In this document: piece after piece, positions 44,741 through 54,670 of the stretch
Numbering within the stretch: the stretch's first letter is position 1
Layout: every line of letters starts with the position of its first letter
Assembly (NCBI RefSeq): GCF_000319245.1
Contig: NC_019814.1
Span: forward strand, 496,001-560,000
From: Candidatus Kinetoplastibacterium blastocrithidii (ex Strigomonas culicis)
GTDB lineage: Bacteria > Pseudomonadota > Gammaproteobacteria > Burkholderiales > Burkholderiaceae_B
Direction: 5' to 3'
DNA: 64,000 nt
The notes under the pieces: generated by a model
The model's database searches: none
The model's input: only the letters and a program-made list of their open reading frames with translations
What the model was told of the DNA's origin: nothing
Program-made: the position numbers and the translations under genes

Positions 44741-45118
44741 CTATTCATCTTCTATGTTATCAGAACTTTCTGAAGAATCCTTAGATATTACTTCTTTTTC
44801 AACAGTTTTCATCATAATAGAAGGATTTATATAAGGTTTTTTAGTCTTGATAAGCAAATACCTCAATACAGCATCATTGTAGCGAAATGAATTCTCTAGT
44901 TCAGCTAAAGTACTATGGTCACACTCTATATTAATGCATATATAATGAGCTTTAACTAGTTTTTGTATTGGATAAGCCAATGTACGACGTCCCCAGTCCT
45001 CAGTGCGATGTATTGAACCACCATGATCTATTATAAGTGATTGATATCTTTTAAGCATAACAGGAACCTGTTCGCTTTGATCCGGATGTACAATAAAAAC
45101 AACTTCATAATTACGCAT
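44741..45118 (-). CDS. rpsF: 30S ribosomal protein S6
   Basis: S6 binds 16S rRNA together with S18. The 125-residue product begins [19 protein letters not shown] and has [15 protein letters not shown] (41-55) and [17 protein letters not shown], all typical. The C-terminal 25 residues form an acidic tail with Ser, Glu and Asp, a common feature; E. coli S6 is polyglutamylated there. It heads the operon rpsF-priB-rpsR-rplI. A folE2 terminator lies 56 bases upstream, so a separate promoter must lie in the short gap. Confidence 0.97.
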   Translation of the reverse strand: MRNYEVVFIVHPDQSEQVPVMLKRYQSLIIDHGGSIHRTEDWGRRTLAYPIQKLVKAHYICINIECDHSTLAELENSFRYNDAVLRYLLIKTKKPYINPSIMMKTVEKEVISKDSSESSDNIEDE

Positions 45119-45173
45119 AAGTAACTCCTAATGGATAATTTAGACAGATTTTTTAAAGAATGAAAATCAAACT

Positions 45174-45202
45174 AAAAAAGCCAGCTAAATAATTAGTCTG
45201 GC
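45174..45202 (-). terminator. Terminator downstream of folE2
   Basis: GCCAG at 45180-45184 pairs with CTGGC at 45198-45202 and the inner CTAA with TTAG, leaving one bulged base. On the minus strand a run of T bases follows (complement of 45174-45179). It separates folE2 from the rpsF operon. Confidence 0.75.
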
Positions 45203-45259
45203 AGGAAAATAAAAAAACAGACACAACCCTACAATTATATATATAATTTATATATTTGC

Positions 45260-46087
45260 CTAGTTTTTGAATGTTTTTTCTATTACTGCATATGCAGAAT
45301 GATTATGTATAGATTCAAAATTTTCTGCTTCTACACGATATTTGTTTATATTAGGAAAAATATTATTTATGCGAAATGCTATATCACGTACTAAATCTTC
45401 TACAAATTTTGGATTATTATATGCATACTCCGTAACATATTTTTCATCAGGACGTTTCAATATACTCCAAAGTTCACAAGATGCTTCTTTTTCTACTAAG
45501 CTAATAATATCCTCAATATATATTTCCATTATTTTACTAGAAGTTATAGATAATGTAATATTAGATCTTTGATTATGCGCTCCATATTCGGATATAGCTT
45601 TCGAGCAAGGACATAAGCTTGTGACTGGCACAATTACTACTATCTCAAATTCAGTTTTATTATTATAAGTACGAATATTTACTTGGGCATCATAGCTCAT
45701 TAAACTAGCGACATTAGAAACAGGTGCTTTTTTCTCTAAAAAGAAAGGGAAAGAAGCAGAAATATCACCATTTTCTGAATTTAGCAGGCATAACATATCT
45801 TTGTTCATTTCGGAGAAGATGGATAAATCCATAGACCTATTTTTAAATTTTTCCAATAAAACTAAGAAACGAGACATATGCGTTCCTTTTTTATTAGCAG
45901 GTAAAGAAACCGTCATAGTCCAATTAGCAACAGTGTTTTGAGTACTATTATTCTTATCTAGAATACTTATAGGAAATCGCACGTTATGTATACCTACCCT
46001 ACTAATAGGAATAGATCTAGTATCTACTAAATCTTGTATATCAGGTATTTCTGAAATATTTTCTAAATTTGATTTGATTATTTTCAT
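45260..46087 (-). CDS. folE2: GTP cyclohydrolase FolE2 (type IB)
   Basis: FolE2 converts GTP to 7,8-dihydroneopterin triphosphate, the entry to folate, and can use metals other than zinc. The 275-residue product has ISRVGIHNVRFPI (28-40), a metal-binding cysteine in VTSLCPCSKAISEYGAHNQRS (conserved cysteine and histidine region), and MSYDAQVNIRTYNN. It is a different family from FolE; no zinc-dependent FolE is seen in this window. It lies 95 bases after dxs on the same strand, an order also known in betaproteobacteria. Folate and pterins are possible exchange products with a host, which is inference. Confidence 0.94.
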   Translation of the reverse strand: MKIIKSNLENISEIPDIQDLVDTRSIPISRVGIHNVRFPISILDKNNSTQNTVANWTMTVSLPANKKGTHMSRFLVLLEKFKNRSMDLSIFSEMNKDMLCLLNSENGDISASFPFFLEKKAPVSNVASLMSYDAQVNIRTYNNKTEFEIVVIVPVTSLCPCSKAISEYGAHNQRSNITLSITSSKIMEIYIEDIISLVEKEASCELWSILKRPDEKYVTEYAYNNPKFVEDLVRDIAFRINNIFPNINKYRVEAENFESIHNHSAYAVIEKTFKN

Positions 46088-46182
46088 TTCTTAATAAAAT
46101 TAATATGATTTTTCTTAAAATATGGATTAGTATAGACTCCATTGAAAAAAATAAAATATATATCTACTGAAATATATATTAC

Positions 46183-48045
46183 TTAATCAATCAAGTTATA
46201 AAAACGAGAACGTATAGAATTCTCAATTCCATATACATCTAAACCTATACTAGACATTAGTATATTTGTATCTCCATGAGCAATAAAACAGTCTGGTATT
46301 CCAAGCTGTAAAACAGGTATTAATAAATTAAATTTTTGTAATGTTTCCAATACAGCGCTACCGGCACCACCCATTATAGAAGAATCTTCTATTGTAACTA
46401 TAGCTTTATGATTTTTGCTTATATCTATTATCATCTCATAATCAATTGGTTTTACAAACCTCATGTCTACTACGCTAGTATTTAGAATATCAGCAACATC
46501 CAATGCTTTTTGTAATAGAGTTCCAAAACATAAAATAGCTATATTTTTTCCTATTCGTCGTATAACTCCTTTACCAATTTCTACTACACTTAGATCCATA
46601 TCCATCTCAACTCCAAATATACTTCCTCTAGGATATCTAACAGAAGCAGGTCCTTGATATTTATAACATGTGTTTAATAATATTCTTTCCTCATTTTCAT
46701 CAGAAGGAGTAGCTATAACTATACCAGGGATACAGCGAAGAAATGATATGTCATAATTACCGGCGTGAGTTGGACCATCTGCCCCTACTATCCCTGCTCG
46801 ATCTAATGCCAAAGTCACATCTAAACCCTGAATGCAAATATCATGTATAAATTGATCATATCCTCTTTGCAAAAAAGTCGAGTATATGGCAACTACTGGT
46901 TTTAATCCATCACACGACATCCCAGCAGCAAAAGTAATTGCATGTTGTTCGGATATGCCAACATCAAAATACCGTTCAGGATATAATTCTTCAAATTTAA
47001 CTAATCCACTACCTTCACTCATTGCTGGAGTTATGGCAATTAATTTAGAGTCACTACGAGCCATATCGCAGATCCATTCGCTGAAAATATTAGTAAATGT
47101 TTTAGTAATATTTTTTTGGGGTAATTTAATACCAGTATTAATATTAAACTTGCCTGGACCATGATAAAGGATCGGATCTTTCTCTGCCAGCTTATAACCT
47201 TTCCCTTTTTTAGTTACAATATGCAGGAACTTTAGACCTTGATAAGAATTAACTATATTTAATTCAGATATTAAATCATCTATATTATGACCATTAATTG
47301 GACCAAAATATCTAAAACCAAATTCCTCAAAAATAATGCTTGTTTTTATTATATCTTTAGCATGACTTTCAAAAGACTTAGCTAGTTTTAATACTGACGG
47401 TATATGACGCAAAACAACTTTCCCAACATTCTTAGCTTTTGCGTAAAAACGACCATCCATAAGTTGAGAAAAATAATTATTTAAAGAGCCAACTGGTTGA
47501 GAAATAGACATATGATTATCATTTAATATAACTATTAAATTTATATCTTTTATGTTACCTGCATTATTCATAGCTTCAAATGCCATTCCTGATGATATTG
47601 CACCATCCCCAATAATAGCAATATTATTTCGGATTATATTAAGTTCTTTAGCTGCAAAAGCCATACCTAGAGCAGCAGAAATAGAAGTTGAAGAGTGAGC
47701 TGTACCAAAAGCATCATAGCAAGATTCTGATCTATTAGGAAACCCTGATATTCCATTATACTGTCTTAGGGTGCTCATTAACTCGCGACGTCCTGTCAGG
47801 ATCTTATGGACGTATGACTGATGTCCAACATCCCATATAATACGATCCTTTGGGGCATTAAAAACATAATGAATGGCTAAAGTTAACTCTACTACTCCTA
47901 GATTAGAGGATAAATGACCACCAGTTTTAGAGACTAATTCTAAGATCTCTCGTCTTATGTCTTTTGCAAGACTTGTCAGCTCTGTAGTATTTAATTTTTT
48001 TAAATCACATGGTGATGAAATACAATCCAATAAATTAATAGTCAT
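46183..48045 (-). CDS. dxs: 1-deoxy-D-xylulose-5-phosphate synthase
   Basis: Dxs condenses pyruvate and glyceraldehyde 3-phosphate to DXP for isoprenoids, pyridoxal phosphate and thiamine. The 620-residue product has the thiamine diphosphate motif IGDGAISSGMAFEAMNNAG (about 145-163), the HVVTKKGKGYKLAE-like HIVTKKGKGY segment, the DRAGIVGADGPTHAG motif and the catalytic glutamate in FDVGISEQHA. Length is normal. It follows ispA by 36 bases in an xseB-ispA-dxs operon, as in E. coli. It uses pyruvate, which CstA could import. Confidence 0.97.
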   Translation of the reverse strand: MTINLLDCISSPCDLKKLNTTELTSLAKDIRREILELVSKTGGHLSSNLGVVELTLAIHYVFNAPKDRIIWDVGHQSYVHKILTGRRELMSTLRQYNGISGFPNRSESCYDAFGTAHSSTSISAALGMAFAAKELNIIRNNIAIIGDGAISSGMAFEAMNNAGNIKDINLIVILNDNHMSISQPVGSLNNYFSQLMDGRFYAKAKNVGKVVLRHIPSVLKLAKSFESHAKDIIKTSIIFEEFGFRYFGPINGHNIDDLISELNIVNSYQGLKFLHIVTKKGKGYKLAEKDPILYHGPGKFNINTGIKLPQKNITKTFTNIFSEWICDMARSDSKLIAITPAMSEGSGLVKFEELYPERYFDVGISEQHAITFAAGMSCDGLKPVVAIYSTFLQRGYDQFIHDICIQGLDVTLALDRAGIVGADGPTHAGNYDISFLRCIPGIVIATPSDENEERILLNTCYKYQGPASVRYPRGSIFGVEMDMDLSVVEIGKGVIRRIGKNIAILCFGTLLQKALDVADILNTSVVDMRFVKPIDYEMIIDISKNHKAIVTIEDSSIMGGAGSAVLETLQKFNLLIPVLQLGIPDCFIAHGDTNILMSSIGLDVYGIENSIRSRFYNLID

Positions 48046-48081
48046 CTAAAACTCTTATATCTATGTTTATTCAATTAATCT

Positions 48082-48996
48082 TTAATAATCTCTGTAAATT
48101 ATTAAATCAAGCATTTCTAATAATCTTTTATTATACAAACCTATAGGTCTTATTATATTTATTGCTTTGTTTCTAAGATTATCTAACATTTTTCTTGATT
48201 CTATAACTCCAAACATAGAGGCATATGTGGGCTTATTATATTTAGAATCCTTGCCTGATGTCTTTCCTAGTTGTTTGTCGCTACCTGTTTCATCAAGTAT
48301 ATCATCAACAATCTGAAATATTAGGCCTAAATAATAAGCAAATTTATCAAGCATGCACTGTATAAATTGGTTTGAGTTTGCTAATATATAACCAAATTTT
48401 ATGCTACATGCTATTATCGCTCCAGTTTTCATTGAATGCATATTCTTTAGTTCATCATAAGAAAGATTGTTTCCTATATTAGTTAAATCTATCGCTTGTC
48501 CTCCTGTCATGCCCAAATAACCAGCAGACAGAGCAAGATTTTTTATAAGATTTAACTTTATTTCATGTGAAATTGAAATACCTGCAAGCAGTTCAAAAGC
48601 TAATGACTGTAGTGAGTCACCAGCCAGTATCGCAATTGCTTCTCCAAACATTACATGAGTAGAAGGTTTACCCCTCCTCATACAATCATTGTCCATAGAA
48701 GGAAGATCATCATGAATCAAAGAATAAGAATGAATAAGTTCTATAGCAATAGCTGCATTATCTACAGAAAATGAAGTTTCATAATCTATTGCTATACAAC
48801 CATTTGCAGCAATGAATGAAGCATAAACCAATAAAGCACGTATACGCTTACCGCCAGATAAAACTGAATATTGCATTGCCTTCTGTAATGTAGATGATTC
48901 TACATTACAATTTGTCAATATATTGCTTAGATTGTCATTTATACTTTCTAAATTATCTGATATCCATTTAGAAAAAGATAAATTAACTTTATTCAT
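48082..48996 (-). CDS. ispA: Farnesyl diphosphate synthase / polyprenyl synthetase
   Basis: IspA condenses isoprene units to farnesyl diphosphate for ubiquinone and undecaprenyl carriers. The 304-residue product has LSGGKRIRALLVYAS (47-61), the first aspartate-rich motif in HDDLPSMDND followed by CMRRGKPS, and the second in FQIVDDILDETGS. Between the first two aspartate pairs there are four residues (DDLPSMD), typical of bacterial type II enzymes. It overlaps the xseB stop by one base (TAATG), showing tight coupling, and precedes dxs. Confidence 0.96.
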   Translation of the reverse strand: MNKVNLSFSKWISDNLESINDNLSNILTNCNVESSTLQKAMQYSVLSGGKRIRALLVYASFIAANGCIAIDYETSFSVDNAAIAIELIHSYSLIHDDLPSMDNDCMRRGKPSTHVMFGEAIAILAGDSLQSLAFELLAGISISHEIKLNLIKNLALSAGYLGMTGGQAIDLTNIGNNLSYDELKNMHSMKTGAIIACSIKFGYILANSNQFIQCMLDKFAYYLGLIFQIVDDILDETGSDKQLGKTSGKDSKYNKPTYASMFGVIESRKMLDNLRNKAINIIRPIGLYNKRLLEMLDLIIYRDY

Positions 48997-49265
48997 TATG
49001 ATTTATCTTCTTTTAATAAATTCTCATCTAATGGTTTTAATATTTCCTCATCTAAAATCTTTATTTCTTGTTCTGCTTTAGTAAGTTGATTTTGACAAAA
49101 ACGTACTAGATCAACTCCACGACGATACATAATTAATGAATTTTCTAAAGTTACATTACAACTTTCCATAGAAGATACTAATTTTTCTAATTCGGAAATA
49201 GCAGTTTCAAAATCTATTTTAGAAACAGATGTCTTTTTCTTTGAATTATTCAATACAATCTCCAA
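48996..49265 (-). CDS. xseB: Exodeoxyribonuclease VII small subunit
   Basis: XseB binds XseA to form exonuclease VII, which degrades ssDNA from both ends. The 89-residue product is predicted all helical with the family segment DFETAISELEKLVSSMESCN (18-37), then LENSLIMYRRGVDLVRFCQ (41-59), and an acidic end. It heads the xseB-ispA-dxs operon, as in many proteobacteria. The large subunit gene xseA is not in this window. Confidence 0.93.
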   Translation of the reverse strand: MEIVLNNSKKKTSVSKIDFETAISELEKLVSSMESCNVTLENSLIMYRRGVDLVRFCQNQLTKAEQEIKILDEEILKPLDENLLKEDKS

Positions 49266-49338
49266 GTTTAATTAATCTGCCCATAATATATTTATGTTTA
49301 ATGATCTAATGTTTTTTATATTTTTATAATTAAAAAAT

Positions 49339-50184
49339 TTATTTTTTAATAGAAAAGCTAGAAAATATACTAGATAATATTATTATTGCCATCCCCGCAA
49401 TATTTTTCATTTCAAGGTGCTCAAGAAAGAATATTACAGCGATAAAATTTGAAAAAATTATAGCGCTATATTGTAAAGTTGCAGTTAAAAATGTTGATCC
49501 AAAAGCAAATGCTCTAGTCAAAGCTAATTGACCCAATAACCCAGAAATTCCTATTCCAATCAGACATAAATAAGATGTTGAGTTTATTGGCTCCCAAGAA
49601 TCAATACTAGAAAAAAGAAAACCAGATATTGTTATAGTTAAAGAAAAATATAAAACTATAAGCCATCCAGACTCTCCTAGACGTCCTAATTCTTTAATTT
49701 GTATCATTGCAAGTGCTGATAATGCTCCGGACATTAATCCTAAAAAAATATAAATTAATTGATAGTAATCACTCAGGCTACTAGGACTAATTATTGTTAT
49801 AACACCTATAAATCCAAATAGAACAGCAAATAACTGAATAATATTTCTATGATCTTTCTCATATACAAATATCCAAGCAGCAATAAACAAAGGGCCGGTA
49901 TAATTAAGGCAAGTTGCTAGAGCAAGAGGAAGATTGGCTATTGAATAAATACTCATCCATAAAGATAAAACACCATACAAACTCCTCCATATATGTAAAT
50001 TCCAGTTAATTGGTATTAAACTTTTAGAATAAAAGAATGCAGCTAAGGATATTAAGACAACCGATGGCACTCCTCTAAATATCATTATTTGTGACAAATT
50101 AACCCCATTATCAGAGGAGATTTTTACAAATGTTCCCATCAATGAGAAAAAAATAGAAGCTAACAACATCCAAAGAGACTGCAT
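49339..50184 (-). CDS. EamA-family (drug/metabolite) transporter
   Basis: The 281-residue product is an integral membrane protein with about ten hydrophobic segments arranged as two EamA repeats of five, the DMT superfamily plan. The first repeat starts LWMLLASIFFSLMGTFVKIS (4-23); the second carries GLLGQLALTRAFAFGSTFLT (214-233) and ATLQYSAIIFSNFIAVIFF. The substrate cannot be told; family members export amino acids, purines or other metabolites. It lies 73 bases before xseB on the same strand, and a perfect operator-like palindrome (50244-50261) is 60 bases upstream of its start. Confidence 0.88.
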   Translation of the reverse strand: MQSLWMLLASIFFSLMGTFVKISSDNGVNLSQIMIFRGVPSVVLISLAAFFYSKSLIPINWNLHIWRSLYGVLSLWMSIYSIANLPLALATCLNYTGPLFIAAWIFVYEKDHRNIIQLFAVLFGFIGVITIISPSSLSDYYQLIYIFLGLMSGALSALAMIQIKELGRLGESGWLIVLYFSLTITISGFLFSSIDSWEPINSTSYLCLIGIGISGLLGQLALTRAFAFGSTFLTATLQYSAIIFSNFIAVIFFLEHLEMKNIAGMAIIILSSIFSSFSIKK

Positions 50185-50243
50185 TTTATATGATTCTATT
50201 CAAAAAATTATTCACTGATTAATGATTCAATTATATAGCATTA

Positions 50244-50261
50244 ATTGTTAGCGCTAACAAT
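50244..50261. promoter_or_regulatory. Perfect 18-bp palindrome upstream of the EamA transporter
   Basis: ATTGTTAGCGCTAACAAT is its own reverse complement with no central spacer. The TGTTAGCGCTAACA core has the central CG and the TGnnA/TnnCA shape typical of LacI/GalR-family operators. It lies 60-77 bases before the minus-strand EamA start and 130 bases after the tRNA-Ile2 gene. No U run follows it in either direction, so it is not a good terminator. Confidence 0.6.
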
Positions 50262-50353
50262 GATAAATTTAGTATTTGTTAATTTTTTTATTTATTGGAA
50301 TATTAGATGTTAATATGATACATCAATAAAATTAATGCTCATAAACGATTGAC

Positions 50354-50373
50354 AGATCTTTTTTAAAAGATCT
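50354..50373 (-). terminator. Hairpin downstream of tRNA-Ile2
   Basis: AGATCTTTT pairs with AAAAGATCT (50354-50362 and 50365-50373) around two bases. It lies 17 bases after the encoded CCA of the tRNA, where a terminator is expected; the inner A/T pairs give a U-rich arm but no separate U run follows. Confidence 0.5.
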
Positions 50374-50390
50374 ATTTATTACATGGAATT

Positions 50391-50469
<79 letters not shown>

Positions 50470-50517
50470 AAACATTTTTTAATTATAATATAAAAATTTA
50501 TTAATTAAAAGATGTTT

Positions 50518-52737
50518 TTATTTGTTATCTAAAAAGCTTTTAAGTTTATCTGCTCTACTAGGATGACGTAATTTCCTTAATGCTTTAGCTTCTATTTGCC
50601 TAATTCTTTCTCTAGTCACATCAAACTGCTTTCCAACCTCTTCTAAAGTTTGATCCGTGTTCATTTCTATACCAAATCTCATTCTCAATACTTTTGCTTC
50701 TCTTGGCGTAAGTGAATCTAAAACTTCTTTAACAATATTCTTCATTGACCCATGCAAAGCAGAATCAGAAGGAGTCAACGTTGTTGTATCTTCTATAAAA
50801 TCACCTAGATGAGAGTCATCATCATCGCCAATTTGAGTTTCCATAGATATAGGCTCTTTGGCGATCTTTAATATTTTTCTAATTTTCTCTTCAGGAATAT
50901 CCATTTTCTGAGATATTACTGAAGGATCAGGTTCAAAACCACTCTCTTGTAAGAGTTGACGACTAATACGATTCATTTTATTAATTGTTTCTATCATATG
51001 AACCGGGATGCGAATTGTTCTAGCTTGATCAGCAATAGATCTTGTTATTGCCTGGCGAATCCACCATGTGGCATATGTTGAGAATTTATAACCACGACGA
51101 TATTCAAATTTATCTACGGCCTTCATCAAGCCTATATTACCTTCCTGTATAAGATCCAAAAATTGCAAGCCTCTATTAGTATACTTTTTTGCTATAGATA
51201 TTACTAAACGCAAATTAGCTTCTATCATTTCTCTTTTTGCTTTTCTTGCCATGGCTTCACCCATGATCATTTTTTTATTAATTTCTTTAAATTCACTGAT
51301 TGGCAAAAGAATCTCGTCCTGAATCTCAATTAATTTTTTTTGAAAATCCTGAATCATAGGAACATAATTCTTCAATAAATCAGAATAGGAATTATTATTT
51401 TTTATTTCATAAATTATCCAATTTAAGTCAACCTCTCTATTGACGAATGAATCTATAAAATATTCTCTTGACATGCCAACTTTATCTATGCATATGTTTA
51501 AAATTGATCTCTCAATCTGCCTTATTTTATCTATATAAGACCTAATACAATCAGCAAGCCTTTCTACTATTTTTGCTGTAAAACGGACACCCAATAACTC
51601 TTCTTGTATAGACTTAAGCATATTAAAATATTCTTCTGTTCGACAACCATTTTCTTTGTAGTTATCACCCATCTGTTTATAAGTATCAGCAATATTGCCA
51701 AATTTTATTAGACTTCTTGTTTTTAATTCTTCTAATTGTTTAATAGACATGCCGCCAGAAACAGGATCATCAAAATTATTACTATCGGTAACGCCAATAC
51801 CAGCATACTCTTCACCATCTTCTGGATCAATTAATCCATCAATAACATCGTCTATTGAAATTTGCTCATTATGAATTTTTTCTATGTTTTGCAGAATATC
51901 ATCTACTATTAATGGACAAGATGAGATAGCCATAATCATATGTTTCAAACCATCTTCTATTCTTTTAGCTATCTCTATTTCCCCCTCACGAGTTAATAGC
52001 TCTACTATACCCATTTCTCTCATATACATTCTTACAGGATCAGTAGTTCTTCCAAAATCAGAATCAACTGTTGTTAAAGCAGCCTCAGCTTCATCCTCAA
52101 CATCATCATCATTAGAAGCCAAGGTTGCATTTTCATTCATTAATAGTGTGTCTACATCTGGTGCTTGATCATAAACTGTAATACCCATATCACCAAATGT
52201 GCTAACTATACTATCTATAGCCTCAGCATCTACCAAATCATCTGGTAGACTATCATTAATTTCACTGTATATAAGATAACCTCTATCTTTACCTAATTTA
52301 ATCAAAGATTTAAGAATATTTCGGCGTTCTTCGTATTCTTCTTGAGATATGGGCTTTCTATTTAAAACTAAATCTTTCTGTTCATTTTTTCTTTTCCTGC
52401 TAACTCTTTTATGTGCCTTTAAATATGGAAGAATATCGACATCATTTTCTTCTATCTCATCAAAAGAATCATTCTCATGATCATCAGTATCATTAATAAT
52501 TTTCTTGGAGCTGTTTTTAGAGGCATCAATCTCAAATGATTGATTATCTATTATTAAATCCTCATTATTTATCAAAAAAATTTCAGAATTATCAAAATCT
52601 TTATTTTTATTTGAATAATCATCTTCAAAATTATTATTTTCTATACTTAGATTATCATTATGGATATTTTTTTTATCTTTTTTTTTAGATCTGCTTGTCT
52701 TTGAAATATTTTTTTCATTAGATTTAATAAGTCCCAT
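50518..52737 (-). CDS. rpoD: RNA polymerase primary sigma factor RpoD (sigma 70)
   Basis: RpoD directs RNA polymerase to housekeeping promoters. The 739-residue product has a charged, Asn/Asp/Lys-rich N-terminus (about 1-125) of low complexity, region 1.1 (about 130-205), region 1.2 with [11 protein letters not shown], the non-conserved insert, region 2 with [20 protein letters not shown] and [20 protein letters not shown], region 3, and region 4 with the helix-turn-helix [19 protein letters not shown]. The long acidic insert is the betaproteobacterial/gammaproteobacterial type. It ends the rpsU-dnaG-rpoD macromolecular synthesis operon. Confidence 0.97.
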   Translation of the reverse strand: MGLIKSNEKNISKTSRSKKKDKKNIHNDNLSIENNNFEDDYSNKNKDFDNSEIFLINNEDLIIDNQSFEIDASKNSSKKIINDTDDHENDSFDEIEENDVDILPYLKAHKRVSRKRKNEQKDLVLNRKPISQEEYEERRNILKSLIKLGKDRGYLIYSEINDSLPDDLVDAEAIDSIVSTFGDMGITVYDQAPDVDTLLMNENATLASNDDDVEDEAEAALTTVDSDFGRTTDPVRMYMREMGIVELLTREGEIEIAKRIEDGLKHMIMAISSCPLIVDDILQNIEKIHNEQISIDDVIDGLIDPEDGEEYAGIGVTDSNNFDDPVSGGMSIKQLEELKTRSLIKFGNIADTYKQMGDNYKENGCRTEEYFNMLKSIQEELLGVRFTAKIVERLADCIRSYIDKIRQIERSILNICIDKVGMSREYFIDSFVNREVDLNWIIYEIKNNNSYSDLLKNYVPMIQDFQKKLIEIQDEILLPISEFKEINKKMIMGEAMARKAKREMIEANLRLVISIAKKYTNRGLQFLDLIQEGNIGLMKAVDKFEYRRGYKFSTYATWWIRQAITRSIADQARTIRIPVHMIETINKMNRISRQLLQESGFEPDPSVISQKMDIPEEKIRKILKIAKEPISMETQIGDDDDSHLGDFIEDTTTLTPSDSALHGSMKNIVKEVLDSLTPREAKVLRMRFGIEMNTDQTLEEVGKQFDVTRERIRQIEAKALRKLRHPSRADKLKSFLDNK

Positions 52738-52836
52738 ATATCTTCCATGACATTAATTACGAACGAATAGAATAGATATTAAATATGAGTAATAAAAATA
52801 CAATATTACTACATAAAGAATATAATTTAGAATTAG

Positions 52837-52887
52837 TATCTATTAAAGCAATAAATAACTATGATTTATTTATTGCTTTAATAGATA
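52837..52887. promoter_or_regulatory. Perfect 22-bp hairpin across the dnaG stop, before rpoD
   Basis: Arms 52837-52858 and 52866-52887 are exact reverse complements around a 7-base loop that includes the end of the dnaG stop codon region. One arm lies in the last dnaG codons, the other in the 121-base gap before rpoD. There is no U run after it, so an RNA-processing or stability role is as likely as termination. Confidence 0.75.
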
Positions 52888-54646
52888 TCATTCTTTTTGA
52901 TAAATCTTTATATCTATCTATATCTTCTCTTGAGGACAAGCCATTTTTGGCAAGAATAATCATATCATTCTTTATTGATTGAGATTCTATAAGCAAAAGA
53001 GAATCTTCCCATTCTTTTAAAGGATCTGGTAGTTTATTTTTATCAATCAGGTCTTCCTCTGTAAAGTTGCTTATAGCCATTCCTAATTCAGAATAAGGAT
53101 CTACAATTTTTTTGATAGAGTCTAAATCTTTAGTGTTTGTATTTTCAACTAACAAAACAAGATCTCTAATTATTTTTAGATCAGAATCTTTATCGAGAAT
53201 CTCTAATTGCTGATCTCCAATGTGATTAACCAAAGTCAAATTAGATAGCAATAGATTAAATAACCTTCTCATAAGAGAAGGAACAGACTTTTTATTTGAT
53301 AAGTATCTATTTTGTATATTACTATGTCTTGCTGTGGGCCATTTCTTATTAGAAAATAAGTTATTATTTTCTAATAAGAAATGAGTTAGATCATTTTTAT
53401 TAAAATTAAGGATTTCTGCAATTTCTTTCTCGATCTGAATTCTTAATGCAGAACAATGCTGCATTTGCTTTAATGTTTTACTAATATCAGTCCAACAAGC
53501 AGCTCTTCCTTCTGCCTCATTAATGGAATACTTATTGATATAATTCTCTATCAACATCTTTGATAATGGTACCGATTTTTTTAAACAATTTTCAAAAATA
53601 TCTTTACCATTTTCTTTGATATATAGATCGGGATCATACCCATCTTTTAGAAATAAAAAACGGATTTCATTACTATCATTGATTTCAGAAATACATAGTA
53701 GAAGAGCCTTCCAGGCAGCATTTTTACCTGCTGCATCACCATCAAAACTAAATACTATTTTATCACTAATATTTAATAATTTTTTTATTTGTTCTTTTGT
53801 TATAGATGTTCCTAGTGTCGCTACAACATTATTTACGCCATGTTGCGTTAGGCTAATAACGTCCATATAACCTTCTACTACAAGAACAACTCCTTTTGAT
53901 TTGATATTAATCCTTGATTCCCATAACCCATAAAGCTCTCTACCCTTAGAGAAGATTACTGTTTCAGGAGAATTTAAATATTTAGGCTGTGTATTAGATA
54001 TCGTCCTAGCACCAAAACCAACTACAGATCCATATTGATTCTTAATAGGGAAAATTATCCTTTCTCTAAATCTATCATACCTGTTTTCATTAGATTTTTT
54101 AATAACTAAACCAACGTCAATTAAATAGATATTATTATAATAATCAGAAAATATCTTAGATAATGAGTTGTATCTAGTATCAGACCATCCCAAATTAAAA
54201 AATTTTATAAAGTCATTACTAATCCCTCTTTTTTTTAGATATGAAATAGCTGCAACTGAACTATACAACAAATGAGAATAATAAGACTGGGTCTTAAACA
54301 TTATATCTAAATATATTTTCTCTTTTTTATATTCGTTTTGAAGCTCTTTATTATCAAGCATTGGAACTACTAAACCAATTTGCAAAGCAAGTGATTTCAC
54401 TGACTCAGTAAAACTCAGTCCTAAATGACTCATAAGAAAAGATATAGAATCACCATGAACTCCGCAACCGAAGCAATGATAATTTTTTTTTACTCTATTA
54501 ACTGTAAAAGAAGGTGTTCTCTCATTATGAAATGGACATAAACCAACAAAATTAGAGCCAGCTTTCCTTAAGCGAACATATTTAGATATAACATCTAAAA
54601 TATCCACACGAGCCAATAAATCTTGGACAAAAGACTTTGGTATCAA
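52859..54646 (-). CDS. dnaG: DNA primase DnaG
   Basis: DnaG makes RNA primers for DNA synthesis. The 595-residue product has the N-terminal zinc finger with CPFHNERTPSF and YHCFGCGVHGD (Cys, His, Cys, Cys ligands, about 37-65), the RNA polymerase core with FGARTISNTQPKYLNSPET region and the TOPRIM glutamate in VVLVVEGYMDVISL, then SFDGDAAGKNAAWKAL. The C-terminal DnaB-binding helical domain is present but diverged. It lies between rpsU (24 bases upstream) and rpoD. Its last codons form one arm of a perfect hairpin. Confidence 0.96.
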   Translation of the reverse strand: MIPKSFVQDLLARVDILDVISKYVRLRKAGSNFVGLCPFHNERTPSFTVNRVKKNYHCFGCGVHGDSISFLMSHLGLSFTESVKSLALQIGLVVPMLDNKELQNEYKKEKIYLDIMFKTQSYYSHLLYSSVAAISYLKKRGISNDFIKFFNLGWSDTRYNSLSKIFSDYYNNIYLIDVGLVIKKSNENRYDRFRERIIFPIKNQYGSVVGFGARTISNTQPKYLNSPETVIFSKGRELYGLWESRINIKSKGVVLVVEGYMDVISLTQHGVNNVVATLGTSITKEQIKKLLNISDKIVFSFDGDAAGKNAAWKALLLCISEINDSNEIRFLFLKDGYDPDLYIKENGKDIFENCLKKSVPLSKMLIENYINKYSINEAEGRAACWTDISKTLKQMQHCSALRIQIEKEIAEILNFNKNDLTHFLLENNNLFSNKKWPTARHSNIQNRYLSNKKSVPSLMRRLFNLLLSNLTLVNHIGDQQLEILDKDSDLKIIRDLVLLVENTNTKDLDSIKKIVDPYSELGMAISNFTEEDLIDKNKLPDPLKEWEDSLLLIESQSIKNDMIILAKNGLSSREDIDRYKDLSKRMISIKAINKS

Positions 54647-54670
54647 CGAATATATAACTACAAATTGATT

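Noticed and set aside
52785-52982. 65-codon plus-strand ORF before dnaG
   Set aside because: It is the antisense of the dnaG 3' end and of the matching hairpin arm; no independent coding signal.
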